A stretch of DNA of 64,000 bases from Chlorokybus atmophyticus (GCA_009103225.1 RHPI01002503.1:885124-949123); one strand, 5' to 3'; shown: positions 1 through 15,107, numbered from the stretch's first letter. The notes: generated by a model not told the origin, from the letters alone. Program-made: numbers and translations.

Positions 1-1481
1 AAAACTTGTGTGCAGGTTTGTTGCTGTCCATAAAATGATTGCATAATAAACAATTCCCTAACCACCCTCCCCACGGAACAATGCAACACATCAAGGGTGG
101 GTTCACTGGTGTCATAATGGGGAGGACCGCGTGGCGTATGAGAGGTGGTGCACATGCTTTCTCCAAAAACGCATGTTGATAGACATGGAGCAAACAAATC
201 GTTAGACCACAAATATGCTGCACGTATCCAGGTTGTGGTGGGGCATCCGCTTGCATACACAATACACAGCCGCTCCATGACGCTTGCATTCGTTTACCAA
301 GCGGCGTAAGACCACCAGCACAAGGCTTTCAGGGCGTTTAACTGTCGGCTGTGACTATACACCGCGCTGACCATGGGTACCAGTCCTGCACACATCCTTG
401 CATTCTATTTATTCTACAATAGTATCTCTGAGTTTTAGTACATTGATTTGGCGTGTCTTGCCTTCTTAACTGCTCTGTGTTTGGTTTCATATGCGTGCAC
501 TGCTGCCTGTACATAACCAACAGTAGAGTTGCGGTACAACAAACTCAAGGGTCTTTTAGGGGCCACAGTAGAGCAGCCAGTGTGCAAGTAGTGCAGGCTC
601 GGCAACAATGCAACCAACTCAATTTGCATGGGGGCCAAGGCAGAGTTACATTAACTACTACTCACAAAGACCGCTAGGACCGCAAGGACTACTAAGACAA
701 CCCTCAAGCAGCAGCAATAGAGAGCAGGGGCAACCAACAGCAAGGAGTAGTACAACCTGCAGAGAGATCGCACATCTTGCATTTTCTGCGCCTTGCACTT
801 TGGCAGCGCCCAGAAGCATGTGCGTGCATACATACCTGTGCGAGCACGTGTGTGCATGTGTACATCAAATGCAGGACATGCATGCGCATGCACAACGTGT
901 AGTCCAGTCAGCACGCAGCAACACATGCAAGATGTCGTACAAATGACATTTAGTTGACCACCGGGCTACTACTAGCACGCTAATCTACTGCCTCTACCCC
1001 GTTAGACATGCAGCAGTCAATATGCAGTTGGTAATCACCTGTACAACACGACCAGTGTGTGTGTGTGCGTGCATGCGCGCGCCAGTGTACAAAAGTGCCA
1101 TGGACGATGCGCACATGCATGGTTAGCACAACATACATCATATGCCAACAGCCAGACCCACCGACAACTTTACCACCGGGCTAGCTAATACTCAGGTCCA
1201 CCAACCCAACCACTTAAACTGATACTACATCCCCGTTAGTCATGCATGCATTGCAGCTGTGCTAATCAAAGCAAGCATTGGATGTTTTGTCAGCAAACCA
1301 ATACAAACTTGGCTTAAGCAACCGTATGTCTGCTGCGCGCCACACATGCATGACGGAACAACGCACATAAAATGGGGCCTTCACAAACACGCACTATGGC
1401 GTGTTATCTTCACCATCGAATGCATATGCAACCGCCCTAACGCACTGCACGCAAATGAACTAAAATTACCTCTACCAACCA
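1..1481. other. Intergenic / 3' flank of VPS25, no gene seen
   Basis: No reading frame here resembles a known protein and no exon-like block stands out on either strand. The stretch holds short alternating CA/TG/CG runs (for example around 1055-1085) like those in introns elsewhere in the window. The 3' UTR of VPS25 should lie in its right end. Confidence 0.6.
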
Positions 1482-2836
1482 TCACGCAAAGAACTTCACG
1501 CCCTCGTCGTCAGCGGTGGCGCCCTTGAACATGCGCGCCTTCCCGCGGTCCTGCAGGAACCGCAGCGCGCGAACCAACATCGCCCGGTCCATCCCGTGCA
1601 GCTCTGGTAGGAGAGAAAAGAGTGAGCGGAAGGACAGTAGAAGCCAACAACGAGACATAATCTATGTGGTTACGTGCATATATGCAGTCAACATACCTGT
1701 GCCTATTGTGTCATCCCCTGATATCATCTCATCGAGCGTGACAACGCTGTCTGCCAGCGCAGAGTCTCGCACCTGCCATCGACACAGCATGCACAACTGT
1801 TAGAGCTGAGTTGTACCTATTGACAGTGCCTTTGGTCTGTGCGGTGTGGCAGTGAGAAGCCAGGTGGTTGAGTGTGCATGCGTACCCAGGTGTAGATGAT
1901 GTTGGCCCACTCGTCCACAGTGCGCCAAAGCACCAAACACTTCCTCCTGCTCTTGTCGAGCCACTCTGCCCTCCCTAAAAACAAAAACCACAACATTCAG
2001 GCCTCACGTGCACACGCGACGCAACATTATCGCGCAACATCACGATCTGTCGTAGGGTCAATTCACTCAACACACGTACAACACTGCCACCATACCTTCT
2101 GCCACCAACGCGTCCAGAAACTCCTGCCTTGCTTCGTTGCTCAGCTTTCCTGCAACGCAAGTGCGTTGGCACAGGAGAGAACAACCAAGCATGGGACTAT
2201 GTTGCTGTCAAGTGAGCCCACGTGAAACCACCAGCATGCGCACACACAGCAACCAAACCGAATGATAAAAGAAAGGGTAAAGCCGAAAATGAAAGTAAAC
2301 ATGAAGCACAGCCGAACATAGCAAAGCAAAGCAGTGCAGAGCAGAGAGTGCAGCAAAGTAGCAGAACAAGGCTAATGTTGGGCGTACTGTCAATTGAGTT
2401 GTTGGCAAAGAGCGGTGCGGCGTTGGTTGCTGCTTCGTCGTCTTCTATGTCTAGGACAAACAGTCGCGCGTGTCGGCAGTATCGCAGAATGAGCTCCTTC
2501 CACAGCGCACGCTGCTTATCACGCGTTTCCCTCACAGGCTGCAAACTGCGTGAAGGTTGAGCAAGCATACTTTTCATCGCTATGTGTATTCATGTCGTGA
2601 GCTGTTGGCTTTTTTGTGCGCGAGACGCAATGCAATAGCTGAGCTGAGCTAAGCTGTGCTTTTCCACAAGTTCAGGAAGTAAAGCGTCTCCATGGCCTTA
2701 CTACCGACTTAACACACTTGACGCTGTGTTCTGCTACTAGTACTACTCACGTGAAGTAGGGAGGGTAGTGGTAGAAGAAAGGGAAGGTGAAGCCACCGCT
2801 GCCTCCGCCGTCCGCCGCCGCCGCCGCTGCGCTCAT
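1482..2836 (-). CDS. VPS25: VPS25, ESCRT-II subunit (6 exons)
   Basis: Vps25 is a subunit of ESCRT-II, the endosomal complex that recruits ESCRT-III to sort ubiquitylated membrane proteins into multivesicular bodies. Read on the minus strand, exon 1 (2836-2751) starts with an Ala/Gly-rich lead and gives FPFFYHYPPYFT; exon 2 (2545-2388) continues LQPVRETRDKQRALWKELIL, matching the family's PPFFTLQPNxxTRxxQ start. Later exons give RKLSNEARQEFLDALVAEG, then a WLDKSRRKCLVLWRTVDEW block corresponding to the second winged helix, and the last exon ends DDEGVKFFA followed by TGA, the family's hallmark GVKFF C-terminus. The total of about 195 residues compares with about 176 in human; the extra length is the N-terminal Ala/Gly run. 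Splice phases join correctly at the junctions checked. The identification is from family knowledge; exon edges are read by eye. Confidence 0.93.
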
Positions 2837-3796
2837 GCTACCTGCCAAAAGCCGGCTGCGGGTTGCAGCCTGAGTTGCGCAGTAAGCTTAGTTGAACAAT
2901 CTGCGACCAAGTGTCGGGCACTTGCAGGATGGTAACCGTTGTGTCCGCTGGCCTTTAAACACAGCGAGGTGATTGCAGCGCTCGTGTGTGGCATGACTGT
3001 GTTACTGCGGCTGTGTTGTTGTTGTGGTTGTTGTTGTTGTTGCTGTTGCTGTTGTTGTGGGTGTTACTGGTGTTGTCGTCTGATGGTGGTGCCGTGATGC
3101 CGTGATCCACTTCGGGCACGTTCAGTATTGCCAGGTTTGCGTCGAGGTTTGCATGGGATGATTGAGTCGTTACCCAAACAACGTACACGTGTTTGTGCTT
3201 GCACGCCAACACTTTGCTATGTACACTATTTGTTTTGTACTATGTACACGTGCCATTGCTGCTGCTGGCACGAATTCACAAATACGCTCTTCATCGGGTT
3301 TATTGCGACGCATGTGATTGTACCTCATGCACAAGCAGAAGCCACTACAGCACATGACGATCCTTTTGTGCATGCTGTGCATACCCACAACAGGCTAACA
3401 CTACCATCAGTATATCACGGCATCCAGGTAACCCACAAAGGGCTCGACATACAAGTAACAATACATAATCACAAGACTCCGCACCAAGCGACACAGTCAG
3501 TTCTTTATTTGCAGCTTTTTGCTTCTGAGTCCCTGTGGAGACTCTTTCCCTCCATCTCCCACTCCCACGCGAGTACAACCTACTCAAAACAAACAAAACT
3601 CAGCTACTACATGCTCTCCTGTTCGCCGCACACAGGCAACACAACGCCTGCTGGCAACCCCTACCCGACACAACACGCTCAATGTGAGCTGCATTGTGCC
3701 GATACCGCACAACTACATGCCTGCGTGCCTAAGCGCACAACACTGCACCAATTACAAACCACAAAAACACCACATCAGACCATAGGTGGGCGTCTG
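2837..3796. other. Spacer between VPS25 and TIM22
   Basis: Promoter side of VPS25 and 3' side of TIM22. It contains an imperfect GTT trinucleotide run at about 3014-3060. Open frames here have no recognisable similarity and look fortuitous. Confidence 0.5.
3014..3060. repeat. Imperfect (GTT)n microsatellite
   Basis: A run of TTG/GTT triplets with a few interruptions, upstream of VPS25. It resembles the GTT/GTG runs inside IFT140 exons and the ACA run near 55040-55085. Confidence 0.8.
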
Positions 3797-5264
3797 TCAT
3801 TCCCTGTCCATGATCTTGTCTATCGCCGCAGAGAAAGCCGCAAACCCGGCGCAACCCACCAGTGCTGTCTTCGGCCCGGCTGCCCATTAAGCAATTAACA
3901 TGAGACAAGTTGTTGTGTCAAGCGACGCGCATGACAGAAGCTTTATGTCGCATGCATAACAGTGTCAACAAAACAGATTAACGTACATCTAACAGAGATG
4001 GCGCCGCCCGTGAAGCAGCCGGCGTACACGCTGTTCCAGATATCGTGCTTGGCGCGGGCCTGTGAATGTGGCAGTATGAATGCTGCAAGGGGGTTCATGT
4101 CAACATGTTGCTTGCTCGGCTTTGTAAATAACACATAGATAACACATAAAAAGACACGTGCACGCACTCGCAAGACCCCAAAGCGCACGCAACTATGCGC
4201 GCATACGCGTGTGCACACACACGTGTGCGCGGGTGATACAAGAGTGTGCGGCTCCGACTTGACAAACACAATGCACGCATGTTCTTAACTTCGATTGGGA
4301 GATGACTATGGACGCCACAATACATACACATGCACACACTGGCTGAACAACTGTGTGCACATGCGCGTGCGCACGCATACGGGCACACACATGCGCACCT
4401 GTGAATGCGCTAATGCATGCACGCACGCGCAAGCATGGGTGTGCACACACGTAAGCACATGTTTGCCCGTGCGCGCGTGCATGCACATGCGCTGTACCTT
4501 CTCAATGACGCACTCGGATCCAGAGAACAGCGCGCCCATGACAGCGAAGGTCTTAGCCATAGTGTAAGACCGCGAGCCCATCTGCCTAAAATGACTTACA
4601 ACCTGCAAGACAACACGTTCAAGATATCACTACTACCACAACAACAATGCGCGCACACACATGTTGTTACCTTCTGCCTTGTTGTCATTCCAGTCTCATC
4701 AACCGGGACCGGATCGAAACCGGCGAATGCGATGCCCATCAACACGCCCATGCCCCCGCCTGGGCAGAGGCTTCAGTTTCACACAACCACACAACCCACA
4801 TCTTACTTCAGAGCGAGTTGTTTGCATGTGTGGTTTGCAAGAGTGCAATGCGGTTATACTACAAGAGTCTAAGTTGTGCCCTGCTCTTGTGCGTGCGTTG
4901 TCCGTTGCACACTCACCCATAACGGTGGAGAGTACCGTGCGCACGCCGCAGTTGTTCATCGTCTCTGCTTGCATCATGTCTTGGGGCGTAGGCAATGCGA
5001 TCTGCGCAGAAGCAAAGCAAGCACATAAGTTCAATTGCCACACACAAGCTTGACACACACATATAAAGCTTGTAACAGGTCTCTCATGAAGTACTTGCTT
5101 CACTGCTTGAAACGTTGCGCAGTGTCATGCAAGTCATTGAGAGTGAATGCATGTGTGCACAATCAGTTAATTTTGATGCTGACCGGCTCAGCTTTTGGTA
5201 TGGGAGGCGGCTTGGAAAAGTCGTCATTGTCGTCCTCCTCCTGGATAGCCGCCGCCTTGACCAT
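3797..5264 (-). CDS. TIM22: TIM22, carrier translocase of mitochondrial inner membrane (6 exons)
   Basis: Tim22 forms the channel of the TIM22 complex that inserts carrier-type proteins into the mitochondrial inner membrane. The start at 5264 gives an acidic N-terminus (MVKAAAIQEEDDNDDFSKPP). Next come an exon with NNCGVRTVLSTVMG, a Gly-rich exon GGGMGVLMGIAFAGFDP (first membrane segment), an exon GSRSYTMAKTFAVMGALFSG followed by SECVIEK, then KHDIWNSVYAGCFTGGAISVR, and a final exon GPKTALVGCAGFAAFSAAID ending KIMDRE. The TMAKTFAxMGALFSGSEC and GCFTGGAI...GFAAFSAAID blocks are signature Tim17/22/23-family segments and match TIM22 better than TIM17 or TIM23. Total about 170 residues with about four hydrophobic Gly-rich helices, as expected. 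The intron near 4070-4490 is packed with alternating CA/CG/TG sequence. The junction at 4003/3889 uses a GTACGT donor and joins in frame. Confidence 0.94.
4166..4490. repeat. Alternating purine-pyrimidine tract in a TIM22 intron
   Basis: Dense ACACACG/TGCGCATG/CACGCATG sequence with almost strict purine-pyrimidine alternation over long stretches. It is typical of sequence able to adopt Z-DNA, and recurs in the introns of ARL2, IFT140 and the TMEM45-like gene. Confidence 0.7.
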
Positions 5265-6049
5265 GGCAAGCAGGAGGAGGGGGGAGAGAAAGCTAGGAGC
5301 GAAGCACCTTAAAGCTTACTCAAAGCTTGCTGTTCAGCTGGTGCAACCTCAACACAGCTTTTGTCTGGTTGAACGTTGCTTATTCTGAATTCCTGCCAGC
5401 TGTTGAAATATCTATTGAAGAACTTCTTCTAGGTCCTACAGAGGCAGGAAATGCTTGTACCCACAGCTAGCATTGCCTCAAAGACGCACGCCGCTAAGGA
5501 CGGAGTGGAGGAAAACAGCCAGCTGCACGATCATGCATGGGCAGCTCATTGAACTGAGATTGGGAATGGCAATGTAATGCAATGCAAGTATGCAAGCTGG
5601 CCAAGCAGCAGGAGTTTCTCAACCCAGCGCCACAAGCTGCTACTACCAGTGATAGCCTACCACCACTACTCCCGAAACTGCTCTGCCTCGGACAACGTCT
5701 CCTTTCAACTCTTCTTTCTCACACACTTCAGACGCCCGTGAACCCAAGACCCTTCTGCCCTTCGCCGCCGCTCCGTCCTCCTCCGCCTCCGCCGCCGCCG
5801 CCGCCTGCGCTCTTCCCTAAGCTAGCGCTCTTCCCGAAGCTAGCCGCCGCAGTGCAATCCATTGCTGACACTGCTGCCATTGCCATGGCTATAGTCATAC
5901 AGAGCAGCCTCGGTACAACCATGTGTCGGGTTGAATGGAAGCCCAAGCAGGATCAAGAGAGCACAAGAGTATGTCCTCATCATTCACGTGAAGTATTTAT
6001 TATTATTATTGTACCCTCGCGCGAGAGTGAGCCGCGTGGCAGTGTGCGG
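5265..6049. promoter_or_regulatory. Divergent intergenic region TIM22 / TLC gene
   Basis: 785 bp between two head-to-head start codons. It holds a CCG-rich patch at about 5760-5806, then two near copies of a 20-base unit (GCGCTCTTCCC[TG]AAGCTAG) at about 5810-5850. No conserved protein is encoded; a long open frame across 5582-6529 simply runs into the TLC first exon. Confidence 0.5.
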
Positions 6050-7847
6050 ATGGAGGCGGTGTGCGTGCCGACGCTGGCGGCGGCGGCGGATGAGGCGGAC
6101 GACAAGCAGCTGCAGGGATTATCGGTTAGCAACGGCGGCGTGCTGGTTGTGGGCTTAAGAGAGGCGAAGGATGGTGTTCCTAATGGCCAGGCGGCGAGTG
6201 GTAAGAAGAGTGCTGCCGCCGCCGCCGCCGCCGCTGGTGTCAGTGGCCTGGACGCCCTCACCTACGCCTTCGTCGTGGCCTGGTCCGCTCTGTGTTGTCT
6301 GCTCGTGCGGGCCAGGCCGGAGATGTGGCAGGTCGGAGCCTCCGCCGCATTCTTCGCCGCTATATCAAAGGTACGTACGCATGCGCCTGATGAGTGTCTT
6401 ATGTGTGGCGTCGAAGGTATGCATGAGCTCGCAATGTGTATGTGTGAGAAGTTGTGCACGTTCATATTCATTGTGTGTGCGGGAGTGATTGTGACGGGGA
6501 ATGCTGTGTGTTGTGGTGGCACATGCTAAGCACCACTGCTTGTGCACACCAGATAGCATTGGTCATGCGAACACACAGTTGCTGAGTTTCTGTCTCTTGC
6601 TGTGGATATCTGTTTTCGCTTGCTTATGAAAGCATCCAACTTGTCGAGTCTATGCAGTGTAGAATGAAGTGAGCATCACAGTTTGTACGCATCATCGCGT
6701 TGATACGCTCTGCGTGGGTTGAGAGAATTTTTTTCTTCTCTGCATAGGCACAACAAGGAGCTTACAGACCAGATGTAAATGACACACACCCGCGCACGTA
6801 TACTCAATATCACATTCACACACAACCAACACAATGTCTTGTGCAGGGTTCCGGCCTGGTTGGCGAGCGCCTACCCTGGCTCAAGCAGCTTGAGGACAGG
6901 AAGCAGCGCTTGTGGCACAACACATTCGTGTCTTACATCCACTCCATCCTCATCACCATCGGCTGTAAGTGCATCCCATTGTCCATTCGGTGTTGGGTGC
7001 TGGTAACTGGCATGAGATGTGCTCTGTCAAGGTTTGTGTGCAGACACGCGTGCACGTTGGCAGGTATATATGTATTGACGGTGGATTTCCATCGGTTGAA
7101 CGACATGGTTTGGGGCCACAGCGCACGCGCTTACAGGTACAAGAGTGCATGCACGTCCACAACACCCACCTGTTATACACCATCAACATAGTCATGGGTG
7201 ACATAGTGTGTTACTGGTTCACCCTCCATCCTGTCACGACGATACACTGGTCCTGTCACAACCACATCAGACTTGCCCATATCTGCCATTTGTTCAATGC
7301 TATACTCACTCTACTACTCACTCACTCAATGCCAACCCTCCTCTCCCTCAGTGTCGTGAGCGTCTCAGCCGGTTACTTCGCCTACGACACTTTCGACATG
7401 GTTTCCAAGCGTCTCTACAACCCTCGCAACCCCGGGATCCTCGCCCACCACGCCGTACTCCTTGTCTGCTTCACCACCGCTTTATACCGCGACTTCGCCC
7501 TATTCTACCTCCTGTTGACACTCGCATGTGAAGCCCACTCTGTATTCCTACACCAGAGGCGACTGCTCCAACTATCTGGTTATAAGAATGCGAGAGTTAA
7601 CAACCTCAATTGGAAGCTCAATTGGGTCACTTTTTGGGGGTTTAGGGCCGGGGTGCATGCGGTGCTGCCGGTGGTGTTGCTGAAGCAGAGGGAGTTGTTC
7701 CCGCATTGGGGGCTGTTTGGAATGGCGTTTGGGGGTATGATTGTGTTTAACTACATGAACTGGGAGCTGTGGAGGGACCTCAGGCGAGCGCGACGGAGGG
7801 AAATGAAGGGTGAGGGAAAGGGGAGGGAGGGAGAGCATGAGGATTGA
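6050..7847 (+). CDS. TLC-domain membrane protein (TLCD1/2-like, 4 exons)
   Basis: TLC (TRAM-LAG1-CLN8) domain proteins are polytopic membrane proteins of lipid metabolism or membrane composition. Exons read as 6050-6370, 6847-6964, 7064-7136 and 7352-7847; they add to 1008 nt, in frame, giving 335 residues. The first exon is an Ala-rich lead plus a hydrophobic segment (YAFVVAWSALCCLL). Exon 2 carries RLWHNTFVSYIHSILITIG, the TLC start. The small third exon gives VLTVDFHRLNDMVWGHS, and exon 4 begins SVVSVSAGYFAYDTFDMV then LAHHAVLLVCF, where the His pair is a conserved TLC feature. The C-terminus is basic (RRARRREMKGEGKG). The 73-nt exon is required: without it the phases do not match. WxN..VSxxHS, GYFxYDxxDM and HH together favour the TLCD1/TLCD2 branch over ceramide synthases. 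The specific function is not known from sequence. Confidence 0.85.
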
Positions 7848-8372
7848 TTGTTGGGTTTGGGATGAAGTGTTTGTTGGTGACGGTGTTAGGTGTAGGTATG
7901 TGTATATATTTATTGATTTGACCGGTTGGCGGCATTGGCGCAGAGTCTTGGTTAGGTTGTAGAGTGTTGCTGTGTCAAGTGCCGCGCCAATAAGGGCTCG
8001 GGAGAACATTTTTCTCGACATTCTTGACCATTTATTGCATGTGTCATTAGCCAGATTTGTTGGACTTCTGATGAGTCTGTAGTGAGGTACATTGCATTGG
8101 TTGTACGCAGTGACTCTGTCATGTGCATTGGATGTGCGCGTGTCTGTGCTTGTGCGGGCGCGTGTGCGTATGCATAAATGCATGTTTTTGTGCATGATAG
8201 TCTCCGCATGCATACGTGTGGGTGTGCATGTCTGTCTGTTAAGCGGTGTGGACACTGCAGCCATTGAAATCTATGTACACTTGCATCGTTCGTGTGCTTT
8301 GCGAGGGAGCCCATGATGAACAACCCCACGATCACAAAACACGATCACCTCAAGACCCGACAATCAGTGTCA
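7848..8372. other. Convergent 3' spacer TLC gene / ARL2
   Basis: Contains the two 3' UTRs and alternating TG/CG sequence at 8120-8230. No gene seen. Confidence 0.5.
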
Positions 8373-9445
8373 TCAATCAAACATGAATATCCTCGAACCA
8401 ATGTCCGACACTACCCAGTCAAAGCCCTCTAACAACCCCTCACCCGTGACCGCGCTGCAGCCCACGACGCAGTAGTGGCGACTGCCTTTCATGATGTTCA
8501 ACTCAAGCACCTGTCATGTGGCACATGTAACGCGTCATATGAAATGCCATAGCAAATGAGAAGGGCTTTGTGTGCAACCTCACCTCTTCTATCTCCTTGG
8601 CTGTCAATGCGCCTGGTATGTCCTGCTTGTTGGCAAATATTAGCAGCGACGCCCCTGCGAGCCTCTGTGCATCGCACATCACGCACGTATATTACGCACC
8701 AGCACATCATTGCACATACGCGCACACTCGGGCACACACACGCGCACATGCACATGCTTGCACAGCTATGCATGCACACGCAAGGAGACACACGCACATG
8801 CACACGTACGCACGCACCTCTTCCTTGAGAAGGCCGTGCAGCTCGTCGCGGGCGTCGCGCATGCGGCGGGAGTCGCGTGCATCGACTACCCACAGCAGGC
8901 CGTCGGTGCCCTCAAAGTAGTTGCGCCAGTACGCACGCAGCGTGCGCTGGCCACCCACATCCCACACATTCAACAGATACCTGATTGGCAAGCACAACCC
9001 AACATATTACTACGCGGACACGCGCAGGCGCACGCGTATGCACACACTTGCTTACCCTTTGTACTCCATGGATTTGATATTGAAGCCTAGCGTGGGGCTG
9101 ATGCCGCTGATGTCCTCGCCGTTGATACGCTTCACTATGGTCGTCTTGCCCGCATTGTCCAGGCCCCTGCTCGCATGCCATGAGTGATTGCACGACAAAA
9201 CAACTGATGCACTACACATTGAATGCACGGACACATGACCCAGCAAACAATGCAATGAACCAGCAACAGTACGCGCATGTCTGATGAACGATCGGATCAG
9301 TCATCGTCCAACTGCATGCTGACTAATTTGCTGATGTGATATGAAGCTGTGAATGCAGTCACAAAGCGCAGCAGTCTTACACCATGAGTATGCGCAGCTC
9401 CCGCTCCTTCTGCTTCACCTTCTTAATGATGGTGAGCAGCCCCAT
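8373..9445 (-). CDS. ARL2: ARL2, Arf-like small GTPase (TITAN5 type)
   Basis: Arl2 is the small GTPase that works with tubulin-folding cofactors and binds mitochondrial and ciliary lipid-transfer effectors; the Arabidopsis orthologue is TITAN5. From 9445 the protein starts [20 protein letters not shown], with Gly-2 typical of this family. The P-loop GLDNAGKTT is split by an intron after MV. Then come switch I ([20 protein letters not shown]), switch II ([19 protein letters not shown]), DARDSRRM, the guanine-specificity motif in [14 protein letters not shown], and the SAK-like [13 protein letters not shown]. It ends [11 protein letters not shown], stop. Length is about 185 residues, full length for the family. 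The MGLLTIxKKxKxKERE lead and SPTLGFNIK distinguish ARL2 from ARF1 and ARL3. An intron at 8700-8818 is a CA/CG/TG alternating tract. Confidence 0.96.
8700..8818. repeat. Alternating purine-pyrimidine tract in an ARL2 intron
   Basis: Runs of GCACACACGCGCACATGC type sequence fill most of the intron between the exons coding [10 protein letters not shown] and [10 protein letters not shown]. Confidence 0.7.
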
Positions 9446-9817
9446 GGCGAAACAGAGGCTAGGGGAGAGCTAGGAGGGCCTCGCCGCCTCCTCCGCCTCA
9501 GCATCCTACTCGCCTCAACCCCGGCGACATCCCGGACGCCTGGCCCGGCCTGGCCTCACCGCCCCTGTAGCCTGGCCTGGCTCGGCCTGCAAACTGTGGT
9601 CTAATCATTCGCCCTACTTTGATCAGGATCCACAAGGACAGCTGACAACCGGATCGGCCAAATGGTTTTGGTTGTGCGAAACCCTAACCTTAGCCCTGGC
9701 GATGTCCCCCGCGGCCTAAGCGGCGGTGAGGTTATTGTTGTCGGCGGCGGCGGTGAGAGAAGGTGGGAGAAGCAGTAAAGGAAGGGACGCCAGGAGGCGT
9801 GTGCTTTCGGGCTTATC
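9446..9817. promoter_or_regulatory. Divergent promoter ARL2 / DDX41 with telo-box
   Basis: 372 bp between head-to-head start codons. It contains AAACCCTAACC at about 9679-9688, a telo-box of the kind enriched in plant promoters of translation and growth genes, and a GGCGGCGG patch near 9745. Confidence 0.6.
9679..9688 (+). promoter_or_regulatory. Telo-box (AACCCTAACC)
   Basis: Match to the plant telo-box AAACCCTAA, 130 bp upstream of the DDX41 start and 234 bp upstream of the ARL2 start. Role inferred from plants. Confidence 0.5.
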
Positions 9818-12917
<3,100 letters not shown>

Positions 12918-13766
12918 TATTTGCACTGGTATGGCATACTTGTTCGTAACCGCGATGGTGCCAAATGATGGGGACATTGTAGCATTGTTTGTAGCATGCT
13001 TGCCTCGCCACTAGTGAAGTAGATCTGTAAAATGTAGTTGCTTACGCACATCCCGGCAGGGTAAGGAGTGTTGCTTATTTGTCACATTGTGCGCGGGCAT
13101 GTTGCGAGCACTTCTTGCTTCACATCTAGGTGATGTTTTCGGTTTGTTTTTGTTTCACAATGTAGTCTTGCGTGCCTCACCAACTGGTGCAATTGGAGTA
13201 TCACTGCATGTGAGACTGTATTGTGCCAGCGCTTGCAACAGCTTATGCAGCACTTTCAAACAGGTTAGTCTTGTAGAACACAGCTCAAGTGCAAACATGG
13301 GGTTGAGTGTCATCTTATGTGCTGTGGACATTATGTATTGTTACCCACTGTACAGAATATGCTGCCAGTAGTTGTAGACATGCATGACATCACTCAAAGC
13401 ATGCCAAACAACATGCAATCACATTGTAACACAACCACCGGGCTATTCACACTGTTTGTGTGCAAATGTATGTTAAGGTACGACCGCCGCTTGCTTAGCA
13501 CGCACTATACTGCATGGCGTTCTTGATACACACCGGCATAGCAGCACACCCCTTTTGTACAATATGTTATCAGTCAGCATGTATGATCTAGCACCAAGTA
13601 CATTTAACAGTGCAGTGTTCGCACTTCGACGAACAAGAGCTATGCAACGAATGGTCATTGCAACAACTACTACTTGCTAACCTGACAGCCTCTGTTTGTT
13701 ATTGGCATTGACAACCTATCCTACGCCACCACTACAATCGAAAGAATGTGAATCCCCATTCCGCCT
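12918..13766. other. Convergent 3' spacer with dispersed repeat
   Basis: 3' flanks of DDX41 and the next minus-strand gene. A 115-bp block at 13345-13459 recurs, inverted and diverged, at 29141-29258. No gene recognised. Confidence 0.6.
13345..13459 (+). repeat. Dispersed repeat, copy 1
   Basis: Matches the reverse complement of 29141-29258 with an estimated 85% identity, including one 3-base indel. Boundaries are sharp by eye: similarity stops just after CACTGTTTGT. Confidence 0.75.
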
Positions 13767-15107
13767 TCAGCTAAACAACTTCTCTTCAGGAACCACCTCG
13801 AATTGGGCGGGCAGCTTGGCGAGCGTGTCCGTGGGGAGGCGCAGGAACGTGTTGAGGAATACATCGTCGACGGTGGGCACGCGCGCCACGCCAACGAGGG
13901 TGCATCGGCCGTCACCATCCATGCGGCTCCCCACGCCGGACCGCATCTGCCCCGTGGCCGACTCAGTGGTCAGGTTAGTCACCACCTTCAAGGGAGGGGC
14001 TGCGTAAAGAGAACCGATGCTGAAAAGGAAGTCGGCGATGAACTCCAGGTTGACCTGTGTGTGACACGCATAGAGGTTGGTACAGGGCTGGTACAGTTGC
14101 ATGTGGGCACTACCACACACAGGTACATACACATACACACGCATGTACATGCTCATGCAATCTGACATGCCCGCACACACGCATGCAAGCGCGCATACAC
14201 ATGTGCATGCGCATAGCAACAAGCACATACACGTAGCAGCAACACACACATAGCGATTACTGATCAACAGCACATGCAACTGTACGTGTTGACAAGATGT
14301 TGGTTTCAAAATACAAGCGGTCCAAGGCTCATACACACAGTTCCTCACCTCTCCCGTGTCGCGTTGTAGGAATCCCTTTAGGCTCTTTGGCTCCACCTTG
14401 ATCTTGATAAAAGGGGGCAGAGGCACGCCGAGGAACCACGCCGTGCCGTATGACACTGTCGGGATGTTGATGTCCTCGAACGTGACGGCCAACTTCTCAC
14501 CCTCCAAGTGCGTCACCTGTCAGAGGACATGCTTACACTCTGAAGAAACATGTGCTTTAGCACCTGGATAGCGCACATATATATGGCTAAACTGCACAAT
14601 TATTAAAGAATGTGCTCAGGTGTTCATGTATGCGTGCATGCATGCACGTGCAAGCGTGTAAAGGACAAGTAGAGTGGCTTGCAGAATGGCGACGCAATTG
14701 AAGGATCTCCAATGGCGTGTCCAACACTTGGGAACCAAAAGGGCTTGTACGTACCTTGCCTTTGCCTCTGCCAGAAGAAGCGTCGTAATTGAAATCCGGG
14801 TATATCGACACGCCCAGCACGCTATTGCTACCTGTCGACATCCGCACCTGCACTCACCCATTCATCTCTCAACCAACAACTCAGTTCTTTTAGTATAGTA
14901 ATCACTGAAGCACTCAATTGATACAAGGTTCAACACCCAGTCTGGGCCTGTGGTTGAGGTGGGAAGCAAGTCTGGCGCACTGACCTGGGCTCCAGGGGCG
15001 GCGGCGACAGGGTTGAAGCGCCTATTACTCCGGGTGTTCTCGGACGAGGGCGTCGCTGTGGTGGACGGTGGCGCCGGTGGCGCCACGTGGCACGTCACCG
15101 CCGCCAT
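13767..15107 (-). CDS. Conserved protein of unknown function, plastid-like N-terminus (4 exons)
   Basis: I do not recognise a named family. The model starts at 15107 and joins four exons, all phase 0, giving about 223 residues. The first about 41 residues are rich in Ala, Pro, Ser, Thr and Arg with few acidic residues (MAAVTCHVAPPAPPSTTATP...), as in chloroplast transit peptides. The rest is well-ordered soluble sequence: YPDFNYDASSGRGKGK, GTAWFLGVPLPPFIKIKVEP, TGEVNLEFIADFLFSIG, APPLKVVTNLTTESATGQ, and CTLVGVARVPTVDDVFLNTF followed by LRLPTDTLAKLPAQFEV. No membrane helix or catalytic motif is evident. The style resembles lipocalin- or START-like beta-rich plastid proteins of green plants, but that is a guess. 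It lies head-to-head with the UBE2G1 gene. Good splice sites and codon structure make the gene itself likely. Confidence 0.8.
14105..14225. repeat. Alternating CA/TG tract in intron
   Basis: CACACACAGGTACATACACATACACACGC-type sequence inside the last intron of the preceding gene. Confidence 0.5.

Noticed and set aside
3128-3898. 256-codon plus-strand open frame
   Set aside because: It overlaps the last TIM22 exon on the other strand, has no conserved motif and low-complexity His/Thr-rich composition; chance frame.
5582-6529. 315-codon open frame taken as one protein
   Set aside because: Only 6050-6370 belongs to the TLC gene. The 5' part is promoter sequence and the 3' part runs past a good GTACGT donor into an intron.
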